Shown here: positions 1 to 8,212 of the stretch, in pieces
Numbering within the stretch: the stretch's first letter is position 1
Layout: each line of letters opens with the position of its first letter
Origin: Brevibacterium sp. S22
Lineage (GTDB): Bacteria > Actinomycetota > Actinomycetes > Actinomycetales > Brevibacteriaceae
Direction of reading: 5' to 3'
Length of the DNA stretch: 64,000 nt
Assembly (NCBI RefSeq): GCF_004745485.1
Contig: NZ_RHFG01000017.1
Coordinates: forward strand, 1 to 64,000
Translations under genes and position numbers: made by a program
Notes under the pieces: generated by a model
What the model was told of the DNA's origin: nothing
Databases searched by the model: none
Seen by the model: only the letters and a program-made list of their open reading frames with translations

Positions 1-72
1 TCTCAACCACTCACGCAGCAGTGGTTCCTCATCCTCGAGCAGGGTCAGAGCCGGAGCGGGAGAATTCGCCAT
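1..72 (-). CDS. 5' end of an unknown gene (cut by window edge)
   Basis: An ATG at 72 (minus strand) opens a frame that runs without a stop to the window edge, giving 24 residues beginning MANSPAPALTLLEDEE. Nothing in this fragment identifies a family. It lies downstream of the NCS1 permease on the same strand, beyond a hairpin terminator, so it is probably a separate transcription unit. It could be the start of a regulator or enzyme; no function is assigned. Confidence 0.45.
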   Translation of the reverse strand, partial: MANSPAPALTLLEDEEPLLREWLR

Positions 73-182
73 AAACCAATTCTCCCAAACACCCAACCAT
101 TCAGGAATTAACGACACGCGACACTAGAGGCCATTCGCCGGAGGTGTAGCGGCCTACGTAATCAGCCACAAAAAACAACCGC

Positions 183-211
183 CGGTCGGCAGCGAAGTGC
201 ACTGCCGACCG
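183..211 (-). terminator. Rho-independent terminator after the NCS1 permease gene
   Basis: Perfect 10-bp stem (CGGTCGGCAG / CTGCCGACCG) with a 9-nt loop. On the minus strand it is followed within a few bases by a run of six T. It lies about 80 nt past the permease stop. Confidence 0.75.
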
Positions 212-291
212 ACGGCCGTTGACTAAACGAAGCCACCCTGCCGAGGCTACGTGCTCGGAAAGGGCAGGGCCGCCTCGGTGGGGGTGGCCCG

Positions 292-1722
292 TCACTTCCG
301 CTCGAGTTCCTCGAGGCTGGGGTAGATCGTCTCCTTCGGGGCAACTCCGTGGTTGCGGATGAGCACGTAGTAGAGGACGAAGGTGACGACGATTCCGACG
401 AGCCACGAGATGTCCGCGCCGCCGAGCTTCGCGACCAGCGGGCCGGTGTAGAACGACTGTGCGAGGAACGGGATCTGGATGAGCACGCCGACGCCGTAGG
501 CGACGAGCGCTCGCCAGTTCCATGCGCCGTAGCGGCCGGCCCGGTCGTAGAAGGCCGGAATGTCGAAGCGGTCCTTCGAGATCAGGTAGTAGTCGGTGAG
601 GTTGATGATGGACCACGGGGTGAAGACCATGAGCAGCGCGAGGACGAAATTCTTGAAGTTCGCCAGGAAGTCCGCCGAGGCCAGCAGCGCCACGAGCACA
701 GTGAGCGTGACGATGCCGATGACGAAGGCCGCACGGGTCCAGCGGCGGATCGTCGCCTTGTTGCCGAAGGACGTGAGGATCGTCAGCGTGCACATGAACG
801 CCCCGTAGGCGTTGAGCGTATTGACCGTCAGCTTGCCCAACAGGATGACGATGAAGATGAGCAGAGCGAACACGCCCCCGCCGACGATGTCGCCGACATA
901 GGCGACCTGGTTTTCGACGAACAGGTTGCCGGACTCCGTCATGGCGGCAGCTCCGATGAGCGCACCCAAGGTCATCGACCATTGCGAGCCGATGACCGAT
1001 CCGCCGAAGGTGAACCAGAACGTCTTCGACGACGGGGTCGAACGCGGCAGGTAGCGCGAGTAGTCCGCGACATAGGGCCCGTAGGTCAGCTGCCAGCCGA
1101 CCGACAGAGCGATCGCCGAGAGGAACGCGGGGAAGGCGAAAGAGGAGCCTGAGATCAGTCCGGGTACGTCGACTTGCGTGAGCACACAGTAAGTGATGAA
1201 CAGGAACCCGAGCAGGCCCGTCACCGAGGAGATCCGTCCGAGCACATGGATGTACTTGTATCCCAGCAGAGCCACGAGGGCAGTGAGTGCGCCGAAGATG
1301 ACGATGCCCACTGCCGGGGTCTGAACGCCGATGATGAGGTTGACGGCCTGACCGGACAGGACCGCGCCGGTGGAGGCGAAGCCGATGTACATGAGGACGA
1401 CGAGCACAAGCGGGATGATCGCCCCGATGATGCCGAACTGTGCACGCGAGGAGATCATCTGCGGTAGACCCAGCTGCGGACCCTGAGCCGAGTGCAGCGC
1501 CATGACGATGCCGCCGATGATGTTGCCGATGAGCAGGCCGATGATCGCCCACAGCGCATCGGCACCGAAGACGACGGCCAGAGCTCCGTCGACGATCGCG
1601 GTGATCTGAGTGTTGGCGCCGAACCACAGGGTGAACTGTGAACGTGGCGTTCCGTGACGCTCGGCGTCAGGCACCATCTCGATGGATCGCTTCTCGATCC
1701 CCGAACTGGTCGTACCAGCCAT
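292..1722 (-). CDS. NCS1-family permease (purine/cytosine/allantoin type), possible urocanate or histidine-related importer
   Basis: A 476-residue integral membrane protein of the nucleobase:cation symporter-1 family. The signature is the segment around residues 65-85 (GPQLGLPQMISSRAQFG), followed by roughly 12 hydrophobic helices. The ATG at 1722 has a good ribosome site (AAAGGAG) 7 nt upstream. Members import cytosine, uracil, allantoin, hydantoins or thiamine. CodB-like NCS1 proteins also occur in pseudomonad hut loci as urocanate-related transporters. About 80 bp upstream lies an 18-bp palindrome (1802-1819) nearly identical to those before hutU and hutI. That makes a role in urocanate or histidine uptake a reasonable inference, but the substrate cannot be read from the sequence. 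Confidence 0.85.
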   Translation of the reverse strand: MAGTTSSGIEKRSIEMVPDAERHGTPRSQFTLWFGANTQITAIVDGALAVVFGADALWAIIGLLIGNIIGGIVMALHSAQGPQLGLPQMISSRAQFGIIGAIIPLVLVVLMYIGFASTGAVLSGQAVNLIIGVQTPAVGIVIFGALTALVALLGYKYIHVLGRISSVTGLLGFLFITYCVLTQVDVPGLISGSSFAFPAFLSAIALSVGWQLTYGPYVADYSRYLPRSTPSSKTFWFTFGGSVIGSQWSMTLGALIGAAAMTESGNLFVENQVAYVGDIVGGGVFALLIFIVILLGKLTVNTLNAYGAFMCTLTILTSFGNKATIRRWTRAAFVIGIVTLTVLVALLASADFLANFKNFVLALLMVFTPWSIINLTDYYLISKDRFDIPAFYDRAGRYGAWNWRALVAYGVGVLIQIPFLAQSFYTGPLVAKLGGADISWLVGIVVTFVLYYVLIRNHGVAPKETIYPSLEELERK

Positions 1723-1801
1723 GATCTTCTCCTTTGAACTGATGAACCTGGTTCAGTGTGGCACCACTGCACAGCACCGACGAGGTTCAGATCACACTTT
1801 C

Positions 1802-1819
1802 TGTCCGAGATATCGGAAT
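1802..1819. promoter_or_regulatory. Putative HutR/IclR operator before the NCS1 permease
   Basis: TGTCCGAGATATCGGAAT, 80 bp upstream of the permease start. It matches the perfect site at 17928 (TGTCCGAAATATCGGACA) at 15 of 18 positions; the mismatches are one central base and the outer bases of one arm. Confidence 0.5.
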
Positions 1820-1879
1820 ATCGACGAGGCGTGCTCAAGCCTCGGACGTAGAGTGGTCGGCCCGTCTGAGCGTGTGCTC

Positions 1880-3019
1880 TTACTTCGATAGGGAACGGGC
1901 GATGATCGTGCGCTGGATCTCCGAGGAGCCCTCGTAGATCCGGTAGATCCGGGCATCACGGACGTAGCGTTCGAGCGGGAAGTCCCGCGTGAAGCCGTAT
2001 CCACCGTGGATCTGCAGGGCTTCATCGGCAATGAATGCGGCCGCCTCGGAGGCGGCGAGCTTGGCCGTTGCCGAGGACCGAGTGAAGTCCACCTCGGCGT
2101 CGCGCTGTTCGGCGGCATCCATCGTCAGCAGCCACGCCGAGCGGTACTTCGTGTACATGTCCGCGAGCTTGAACGCGATGCCCTGAAGCCGATTGAGCGG
2201 CTTGCCGTTGATTTTCCGCTCGCCTGCCCAGGCGACGGCGGCGTCGAGCGCGGCCTTGCCGATGCCCAGGCTCATCGCGGCGACCTCGATGCGCCCGCGG
2301 TCGAGCACGCGCATGGCCGTGGTGAAGCCCTCGCCCTCGACTCCGAGGAGCGCATCCTCGGGAACGACGGTGTCGATGACGAATTCGTAGACCGGGCTGC
2401 CGCGCAGACCCATCGTCTTCTCCGGGGGATTGAAGTCCAACCCCGCCGAGGAGGCCTTCGGGTCCACGATGAATGCACTGATCCCTTTGTGCCCGGCTTC
2501 GACGTCGGTCTTCGCGTAGACGACGATGAAGTCTGCGAAGCCGGCGTTCGTGATGAAGCATTTCGCACCCTTGATGTGCCAGCCGCCGTCGACCCGGGTT
2601 GCCTTCGTCGACATCTCCGCCGGGTTCGACCCGGCCCCTGGCTCGGTCAGTCCGAATGACCCGATGACCTCGCCCGCTGCCGCTCTCGGCAGCCAGTCCT
2701 GCCGCTGTGCATCGGTGCCGCCGAGGAGGATCGAGTCCGTGGCCAGGAATTGTGCGGTGATGATCGATGCCGTCGACGCGCAGGCCTCGGTGACCGCAGC
2801 GACCATCTGGCTCATTGCCACCGACCCGACGCCGGGCCCTCCGAACTCTTCGGGCAGGTTGAGGCCCATGACCCCCACCTCGGCGAGGGTCTTCAGGGTT
2901 TTATCGGAGACGCGTTCGTTCGCGTCCGCGGCGGCGGCCTGTGGGGCCAGGACATCCGCACTGATCTGGGTGACGGCATCGACGAGTTCCTGTTCGTCGG
3001 CGGTGATATCGAATGCCAT
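1880..3019 (-). CDS. Acyl-CoA dehydrogenase
   Basis: A 379-residue acyl-CoA dehydrogenase, the usual length for the family. The ATG at 3019 follows AAGGAG at good spacing; an open frame continues upstream but without family similarity. Visible features are the FAD/substrate segment GSFGLTEPGAGSNPAEM, the C-terminal signature IHGGYGFTRDFPLERYVRD, and the catalytic-base region IYEGSSEIQRTIIARSL ending the protein. The enzyme oxidises an acyl-CoA to the 2-enoyl-CoA, normally passing electrons to ETF. The CoA-transferase gene ends 50 nt upstream on the same strand, so the two likely form an operon that activates and then oxidises one acid. The chain-length or branched specificity is unknown. Confidence 0.92.
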   Translation of the reverse strand: MAFDITADEQELVDAVTQISADVLAPQAAAADANERVSDKTLKTLAEVGVMGLNLPEEFGGPGVGSVAMSQMVAAVTEACASTASIITAQFLATDSILLGGTDAQRQDWLPRAAAGEVIGSFGLTEPGAGSNPAEMSTKATRVDGGWHIKGAKCFITNAGFADFIVVYAKTDVEAGHKGISAFIVDPKASSAGLDFNPPEKTMGLRGSPVYEFVIDTVVPEDALLGVEGEGFTTAMRVLDRGRIEVAAMSLGIGKAALDAAVAWAGERKINGKPLNRLQGIAFKLADMYTKYRSAWLLTMDAAEQRDAEVDFTRSSATAKLAASEAAAFIADEALQIHGGYGFTRDFPLERYVRDARIYRIYEGSSEIQRTIIARSLSK

Positions 3020-3068
3020 GGTTGCTCCTTGCGACCGGGTTTGAACGTGAGGTAGACGCGGTGGACTG

Positions 3069-4214
3069 TCAGTGTGAGGCTGTGTCCGCGGGTGCGAAAT
3101 CGGCATTGTGCTCGCCGAGGTGGGGCGCCGGCAGAGTGGATGCGGGGCGGGCGCCGTCGACGAGGAGAGGGTGGCCGAGATAGGCGTGCCCGGTGCGCGG
3201 ATCGGTGGCGGTGAGGCCGCGGCCGGAGCCGATCGGACCGTCGACGGCTTCGTCGAAATCGAGGACTGGGGAGTTCGGGACACCGGCGGCGTCGAAGATC
3301 GCGCACAGCTCATCGACGGTGCGACCGGTCGTGAACTCTTCGATCTCGACGCGCAGCACCTCGTCGTTGTCTGACCGCTGGCCGTCGGTGGCGAAGCGCG
3401 GATCCGTGGCCAGCTCCGGCTTGCCCAGGGTGGCGGCGAGAGTGCCGAAGAGGCGGTCGTTGGCCACGGCTATGACGATCAGCCCGTCAGCTGCACGATA
3501 GGTGTCGAAAGGTGCAGAGACCGGGTGACGGTTGCCGACCCTGGCCGGGGCGGAGCCAGCGGCATGAAGCGAGGCATTCGTCGGCTGCATGGCGAGCATG
3601 ACGTCGAGCATCGGAATGTCGAGGTGGGTGCCTTCGCCGGTGGTCTGGCGGTGGAAGAGCGCGGTGGAGATGCCGAAGGCGGCGAAGACACCCGCGGAGA
3701 CATCGGCGATGGACTCGCCGATCCGGGTGGGGGAACCTTCGGGGAAGCCGGTCGAGGCCATGAGTCCGCTCAGGGCCTGGATGACTGTGTCGTAGGCCGG
3801 ACGCCCGGCCTGCGCGCCATGCTGGCCGAAGCCGGAGATCGAGGCGTAGACGATATCGGGTTTCACGGCCTTGGCGTCCTCGTAGGACAGGCCGAGCTTT
3901 GCGGCGACGCCGGGGCGGAAGTTCTCGACGACGACATCGGCTTCGGCGATGAGGTCGAGCAGCCGTGCATGGTGCTCGGGATCTTTGAGGTCGGCTTCGA
4001 TCGAGCGTTTGCCGCGGTTGAGGCCGGTGAAGTACGTCGACCCGGAATCGGTGAATGGTCCGAGATGTCGGGAGTCATCGCCGTGTCCGGGCATCTCGAC
4101 CTTGATGACTTCTGCACCCTGGTCGGCGAGCATCGCTGTGGCGTAGGGACCTGCGAGAACACGGGAGAAATCGACGACCCGAACCCCGGAGAGCAGCTTC
4201 TTCGTTGCATTCAT
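3069..4214 (-). CDS. Family III CoA-transferase (CaiB/BaiF type)
   Basis: A 381-residue protein with the CaiB/BaiF N-terminus VRVVDFSRVLAGPYATAMLADQGAEVIKVE and the conserved stretch GDDSRHLGPF...YFTGLNRGKRSIEADLKD. The family moves CoA between carboxylic acids through an aspartyl-CoA thioester; the Asp is expected near residue 165 in the AYDTVIQALSGLM region. I chose ATG 4214 because similarity begins there; a TTG at 4250 is possible. It is upstream of the acyl-CoA dehydrogenase and probably co-transcribed with it. A degenerate copy of the hut-type palindrome lies 55 bp upstream, and the thiolase terminator separates it from the preceding gene. Confidence 0.9.
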   Translation of the reverse strand: MNATKKLLSGVRVVDFSRVLAGPYATAMLADQGAEVIKVEMPGHGDDSRHLGPFTDSGSTYFTGLNRGKRSIEADLKDPEHHARLLDLIAEADVVVENFRPGVAAKLGLSYEDAKAVKPDIVYASISGFGQHGAQAGRPAYDTVIQALSGLMASTGFPEGSPTRIGESIADVSAGVFAAFGISTALFHRQTTGEGTHLDIPMLDVMLAMQPTNASLHAAGSAPARVGNRHPVSAPFDTYRAADGLIVIAVANDRLFGTLAATLGKPELATDPRFATDGQRSDNDEVLRVEIEEFTTGRTVDELCAIFDAAGVPNSPVLDFDEAVDGPIGSGRGLTATDPRTGHAYLGHPLLVDGARPASTLPAPHLGEHNADFAPADTASH

Positions 4215-4268
4215 ACGAGCTATCTTCGGCGCGGTCCAGGACGAAGACAACGGGGTGTGGTGCGAATT

Positions 4269-4286
4269 CGTCCGAAGTGTCGGATG
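4269..4286. promoter_or_regulatory. Degenerate HutR/IclR-like palindrome before the CoA-transferase
   Basis: CGTCCGAAGTGTCGGATG keeps the TCCGA-N4-TCGGA core and spacing of the sites at 8042 and 17928, but the outer bases and centre differ. It lies 55 bp upstream of the CoA-transferase start. Confidence 0.3.
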
Positions 4287-4327
4287 CCGAGAGGTGATAG
4301 AGGTCAGTCCTGTTCAGTGGACGACAT

Positions 4328-4365
4328 GAGGGCCCCGGTTCGCTGTGCTGCGAACCGGGGCCCTC
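4328..4365 (-). terminator. Strong hairpin terminator after the thiolase gene
   Basis: Perfect 16-bp stem (GAGGGCCCCGGTTCGC and its complement) with a 6-nt loop, starting 16 nt past the thiolase stop. It has no clear T-run, which is common in high-G+C actinobacteria. It separates the thiolase from the CoA-transferase transcript. Confidence 0.75.
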
Positions 4366-4380
4366 GTGCTCTAACTGGGA

Positions 4381-5607
4381 TCAGGGAGCGACGCGCTCGA
4401 ACACTGCGGCCATTCCCTGGCCACCGCCGATGCACATGGTTTCCAGACCGAAGCGCGATTCGCGACGATCCATCTCGTGCAGCAGAGTGGCGAGGATGCG
4501 CCCGCCGGTGGCGCCGATCGGGTGACCGAGCGAGATGCCCGAACCGTTGACGTTGAGGCGCTCGGCGAAGTCGGATTCCGCGAGTTTGAACTCCCGCGTG
4601 CAGGCGAGCACCTGGGCGGCGAAGGCCTCGTTGAGTTCGATGAGGTCGATGTCGGAGAGTTCGAGTCCGGCGCGCTGCAGCGCCTTCGTCGTCGCCGGCA
4701 CTGGACCGATGCCCATGGTCTCCGGCCCCACTCCGGCGACCGCCCAGCTGCGCATCCGAGCGAAGACCCGCAGGCCCAGCTCGGCGGCCTTTGTTGCGGT
4801 GGTGACGATGCACATCGCCGCGCCGTCATTCTGTCCCGAGGCGTTGCCCGCGGTCACCGTCGCCTCATCGTCGACCTTCGCCCGCAGCGGCTTGAGCTTC
4901 GCGAGCTTCTCCGCCGTGGAGTCGGGGCGGATGTGCTCGTCTGTGGTGATGACCTGTTCCGGAGTCTTGCGTGTGGCCGGCAGGGTGATCGGAACGATCT
5001 CCTCGGCGAACTTGCCCTCCTCGGTCGCCGAGGCGGCCCGCCGGTGCGATTCCGCGGCATAGGCGTCCTGTTCCTCGCGCGGGATCGAGTACTCACGGCG
5101 CAGATTCTCCGCAGTCTCGATCATCCCGCCGGGAACCGGGTAGTCGTCTCCGCCGGCGGTCACCCGACCGCGTGCCAGGCTGTCCTTGAGTTCGACACCC
5201 GTGCCTTTGACGCCCCAGCGGATCTCCTCGTTGTAGAACGGTGCCCGGCTCATCGACTCCGCACCACCGGCGATGACGAGATCGGCGAACCCAGCGTGGA
5301 TCATCGCGTAGGCGTCGCCGATCGCCTGCAGGCCGGATCCGCAGCGGCGGTCCACCTGACGACCGGGAACCGTGGTCGGCAGCCCGGAGTTGAGGGCGAC
5401 GACGCGGCCGATGGACGGGGTTTCCATATGCGGGTAGCCGTTGCCGAGGATGACATCGTCGACGGCCTCACCCGGCAGTGAGGTCTTCTCGAGCAGGGCG
5501 GTGAGCGCCTGCCGGCCGAGCTCTTCATGCGGCACGTTCTTGAACTGCCCGCCGAATCCGCCCACGGGGGAGCGGAGGGGTTCGCAGATGACGATGTCTT
5601 CGGACAC
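4381..5607 (-). CDS. Acetyl-CoA acyltransferase (thiolase)
   Basis: A 408-residue thiolase. The start is GTG 5607, giving (M)SEDIVICEPLRSP, with AAAGGGAG 6 nt upstream. The nucleophilic Cys is in VDRRCGSGLQAIGDAY. The NEAFA motif, the His in SLGHPIGATGGR and the C-terminal Cys in TMCIGGGQGMA are all intact, so it should be active. It would cleave a 3-ketoacyl-CoA or condense two acetyl-CoA. It stands alone between a LysR gene upstream and its own terminator. The neighbouring CoA-transferase and acyl-CoA dehydrogenase suggest a shared acid-degradation pathway, by inference. Regulation by the LysR protein is likely, since a palindrome lies in its upstream region. Confidence 0.93.
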   Translation of the reverse strand: MSEDIVICEPLRSPVGGFGGQFKNVPHEELGRQALTALLEKTSLPGEAVDDVILGNGYPHMETPSIGRVVALNSGLPTTVPGRQVDRRCGSGLQAIGDAYAMIHAGFADLVIAGGAESMSRAPFYNEEIRWGVKGTGVELKDSLARGRVTAGGDDYPVPGGMIETAENLRREYSIPREEQDAYAAESHRRAASATEEGKFAEEIVPITLPATRKTPEQVITTDEHIRPDSTAEKLAKLKPLRAKVDDEATVTAGNASGQNDGAAMCIVTTATKAAELGLRVFARMRSWAVAGVGPETMGIGPVPATTKALQRAGLELSDIDLIELNEAFAAQVLACTREFKLAESDFAERLNVNGSGISLGHPIGATGGRILATLLHEMDRRESRFGLETMCIGGGQGMAAVFERVAP

Positions 5608-5688
5608 AGAGTCTCCCTTTGGATCGTGATCGAGCCGTCCTGCCGGGGCAGAAGGCTCGATCCATTCGGCATCACTGCCGATACTGAT

Positions 5689-5704
5689 ATCAATACGTAC
5701 TGAT
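5689..5704. promoter_or_regulatory. Palindrome upstream of the thiolase, possible LysR box
   Basis: ATCAATACGTACTGAT is a 16-bp palindrome with one mismatched pair. It contains a T-N11-A arrangement typical of LysR binding and lies 82 bp upstream of the thiolase start, in an A+T-rich stretch. The 262-bp gap 5608-5869 holds nothing else I can name. Confidence 0.35.
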
Positions 5705-5869
5705 TTTGAACATATCCGAATGGATCGCCAGTGACAAGGGGGCGTCTCAATGAATGGGCGTCCGGGGGTGCGGCGCTGAGTGCGGTGAGCGAGTTCGCTC
5801 CTGCACGGGGCACGACTTGCCGAGATCGGTCGAGGCTGCCGGGTGGTCGGCAGGACCGCCTCGGCGAGC

Positions 5870-6763
5870 TCAGCGGACGGTCGGCAGTACCTCCTCGGCG
5901 ACATCGAGGACCGTGCTCAATGCGGCATCCTGATGGTCGAGCCGGTAGGCGAGGTAGAGCTGCGTGATCTCGTTCGGGGTGTTGAGAGGGACCGCCGCGA
6001 TCCGGGAATCGTAGCCGACGGCCACGGAGTCGAAGGTGATCGTCACGCCCATCCCAGCGGCGACGAGAGCGGAGATCGACTGCGAATCCGGTGCCTCCTG
6101 GACGACTCGTGGGCTGAAGCCGGCGTCGAGGCACAGGCGCATCGCCGTCTCGCGCAGGCTCGAGTTCGGTCGGGCGGGAAAGAGGACGAACGGCTCATCG
6201 GCCAGCTCCTTGACGTTGATCGATTTTCGTCCGGCCAGTCGGTGGCTGCTGGGAACTGCGACGCAGGGCCTCTCGACCGCGACCGGGCGTCCGGCAATGA
6301 GCGGCGGGCGCTTGCGCCACCGGACGAGTGCGAGATCGAGCGTGCCGTCCATGATCCGTTCGAGCCCTTCTTCGGAGTAGACGCTCGACTCGAGCTGGAA
6401 GGTGATCCCCGGGTTGCGCTCGTGCGAGGCGGTGACGAGGGCGGCGACGAGGTCGCGCGAGGACGGCTGTGAGTAGCCGAGGCGGACGCGACCGACCTCT
6501 CCGCTGGAGGAGCGGTGAACCGATTCGATCGCGGCCTGCTGGGTGGCGAGCATGTGCTTGGCCGGTTCGAACAGTGCCTTGCCGGCTGGAGAGAGGCTGA
6601 CCGAGCGGGTGGTGCGCTGGAACAGGGAGGCGCCGAGCTCAGTCTCGAGGGTGCGGATCGTGCGACTCAGCGGCGGCTGGGCCATGCCGAGGCGTTCGGC
6701 GGCACGGCCGAAATGGAGCTCCTCGGCGACGGCGACGAAGGCGCGGATCTGCTGCAGCTCCAT
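5870..6763 (-). CDS. LysR-family transcriptional regulator
   Basis: A 297-residue LysR regulator. The N-terminal winged HTH (residues 1-60, MELQQIRAFVAVAEELHFGRAAERLGMAQPPLSRTIRTLE) is followed by a periplasmic-binding-like effector domain. The ATG at 6763 has GGGGAG 7 nt upstream. The HTH resembles the BenM/CatM/CbnR group that controls aromatic or acid catabolism. Its downstream neighbour on the same strand is the thiolase, a plausible target. The A+T-rich upstream region contains GAATTAT near 6792 and ATAATTC near 6843 in inverted orientation, which could serve autoregulation. The effector is unknown. Confidence 0.9.
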   Translation of the reverse strand: MELQQIRAFVAVAEELHFGRAAERLGMAQPPLSRTIRTLETELGASLFQRTTRSVSLSPAGKALFEPAKHMLATQQAAIESVHRSSSGEVGRVRLGYSQPSSRDLVAALVTASHERNPGITFQLESSVYSEEGLERIMDGTLDLALVRWRKRPPLIAGRPVAVERPCVAVPSSHRLAGRKSINVKELADEPFVLFPARPNSSLRETAMRLCLDAGFSPRVVQEAPDSQSISALVAAGMGVTITFDSVAVGYDSRIAAVPLNTPNEITQLYLAYRLDHQDAALSTVLDVAEEVLPTVR

Positions 6764-7059
6764 GGACGGTCTCCCCGGTCAGGTGGTCGATGACGAATTA
6801 TTGCCTGGATTGATAATAATACGAAAGCTGTGGTTGCAAAGGTGATAATTCGACGGCGCGAGCCACAGACGGCGGCAAACCCGTCCGCTGATGGCAGTCG
6901 TTGATGGGCTCGTAAGGAAAGCGGGCGAGTCTGACGCCACCGCACGGGTGCGATAGCGTCATCAGTAACAACCATTATTGAGGGAACGGTGCTTGTTGAA
7001 TAGGCCTCCGCCCAGGCGGGGCGGGGAAATCCCTTCTGAACGATCACGAGGAGTGGCAG

Positions 7060-7959
7060 ATGACGGTGGAACGAGGCTTCGGCAGGCACCTCCGATGGAT
7101 CGTTCCGCTCCTCCTCATCCCTCTGTCGGTTGTGATCTTCGGAATGATCGCACTGATGGCCTTGCCGGGTTCAGACGGTCCGGGCCTGACGTGGCTGGTC
7201 GTCGTCGCCGGTCTGTGTATGGCAGTGGCTCCGATCGTTTTCCTCATCCTGACGATCACAGGTGCGCAGAAGACTTATCGTCTGAGCGAAACGTATCGGC
7301 GGAAGGTGCAGAAGCGCTGCGAAGTACAGGCTCGCAGAACGGAGCAGCAGATCGTCGCCGAAGGAGGGCCACGCTGTGACTTCGAGGCTCGAACGATCGC
7401 GAGAGTGCAGGCTACTCACTGGTGCGAAACTCTGATGAATGGCGAAGCGCTGTCGGCCTCAGAGAACTTCAGCCTCAACCTTGAACCAGGCGAGTCTCTT
7501 GTGGATCAGTTCCGGGCCAAGTATGCACGCTTCTACGGCCAGAACGTGACCTACCGGACCGGCGGTGTCGTCGCCATGGGAAGCCCGCTCTTCGTCGTCG
7601 GTGCAATGATCGGATCGTCGGTCGGGAATGCGAATGCTCGATCCCAGGCGCGGCGGCAGGCGGCCGCGCAATGGAGAGAAATCCAGTACGTCGATGTGTT
7701 CGTCACCGACCGTAGGCTGATCGTTCCAGTTGGCGGACGCACGTTGTCCTTCTATTACGATGCTTTGGCTGCGTTCTACCCCGAGCTGGATGCAATGACC
7801 CTCACGATGGACTTCGGCGATAAGACCGAGCCGTTGCAGCTCTTCTCGCCGGACATCGCGGCGACGTCGGTCCTCATCATTCGTCAGCTTCAGGGCGTCG
7901 ACGGACTGCGGCGCCACCCTGCGATCAAATCAATCAGCGACCGCGCGATCGCTTCTTGA
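7060..7959 (+). CDS. Uncharacterised membrane-anchored protein with a PH-like C-terminal region
   Basis: A 299-residue protein; ATG 7060 follows GAGGAG at good spacing. Two hydrophobic helices lie at about residues 13-36 and 43-66, then a basic linker (KTYRLSETYRRKVQKR) leads into a soluble part. There is a short Gly-rich hydrophobic stretch near residues 168-190 (GGVVAMGSPLFVVGAMIGSSVG). The C-terminal third contains EIQYVDVFVTDRRLIVPV, a pattern typical of bacterial PH-like domains, where TDRRL introduces a strand. I do not recognise a named family. It stands alone between LysR and hutU, on the plus strand. Function unknown. Confidence 0.75.
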   Translation: MTVERGFGRHLRWIVPLLLIPLSVVIFGMIALMALPGSDGPGLTWLVVVAGLCMAVAPIVFLILTITGAQKTYRLSETYRRKVQKRCEVQARRTEQQIVAEGGPRCDFEARTIARVQATHWCETLMNGEALSASENFSLNLEPGESLVDQFRAKYARFYGQNVTYRTGGVVAMGSPLFVVGAMIGSSVGNANARSQARRQAAAQWREIQYVDVFVTDRRLIVPVGGRTLSFYYDALAAFYPELDAMTLTMDFGDKTEPLQLFSPDIAATSVLIIRQLQGVDGLRRHPAIKSISDRAIAS

Positions 7960-8041
7960 ATTCGTCGAGAGGGCAGGGCGTGGGTATCTGCATCATGTAA
8001 CGAGTCGTCCGGGTCGGTCTACAAGTGCACGATAACGAGCA

Positions 8042-8059
8042 TGTCCGAAATACCGGACA
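8042..8059. promoter_or_regulatory. Putative HutR/IclR operator before hutU
   Basis: TGTCCGAAATACCGGACA is an 18-bp inverted repeat with 6-bp arms, 153 bp upstream of the hutU start. It differs by one base from the site before hutI. Confidence 0.6.
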
Positions 8060-8212
8060 GAACTTGATGCAGCCCACTTCCGCATTCTGTTCCAGTCGTC
8101 AGAATGGATGGTGTAGTCAGAGCCGACAGCGCAGGGGAGTCCACGCCTCGGCGCGACGGCGAAGCGGCAGCCAAGCATCCGCCTCGTCGGACACAGCGAC
8201 AAGGAGAATCCC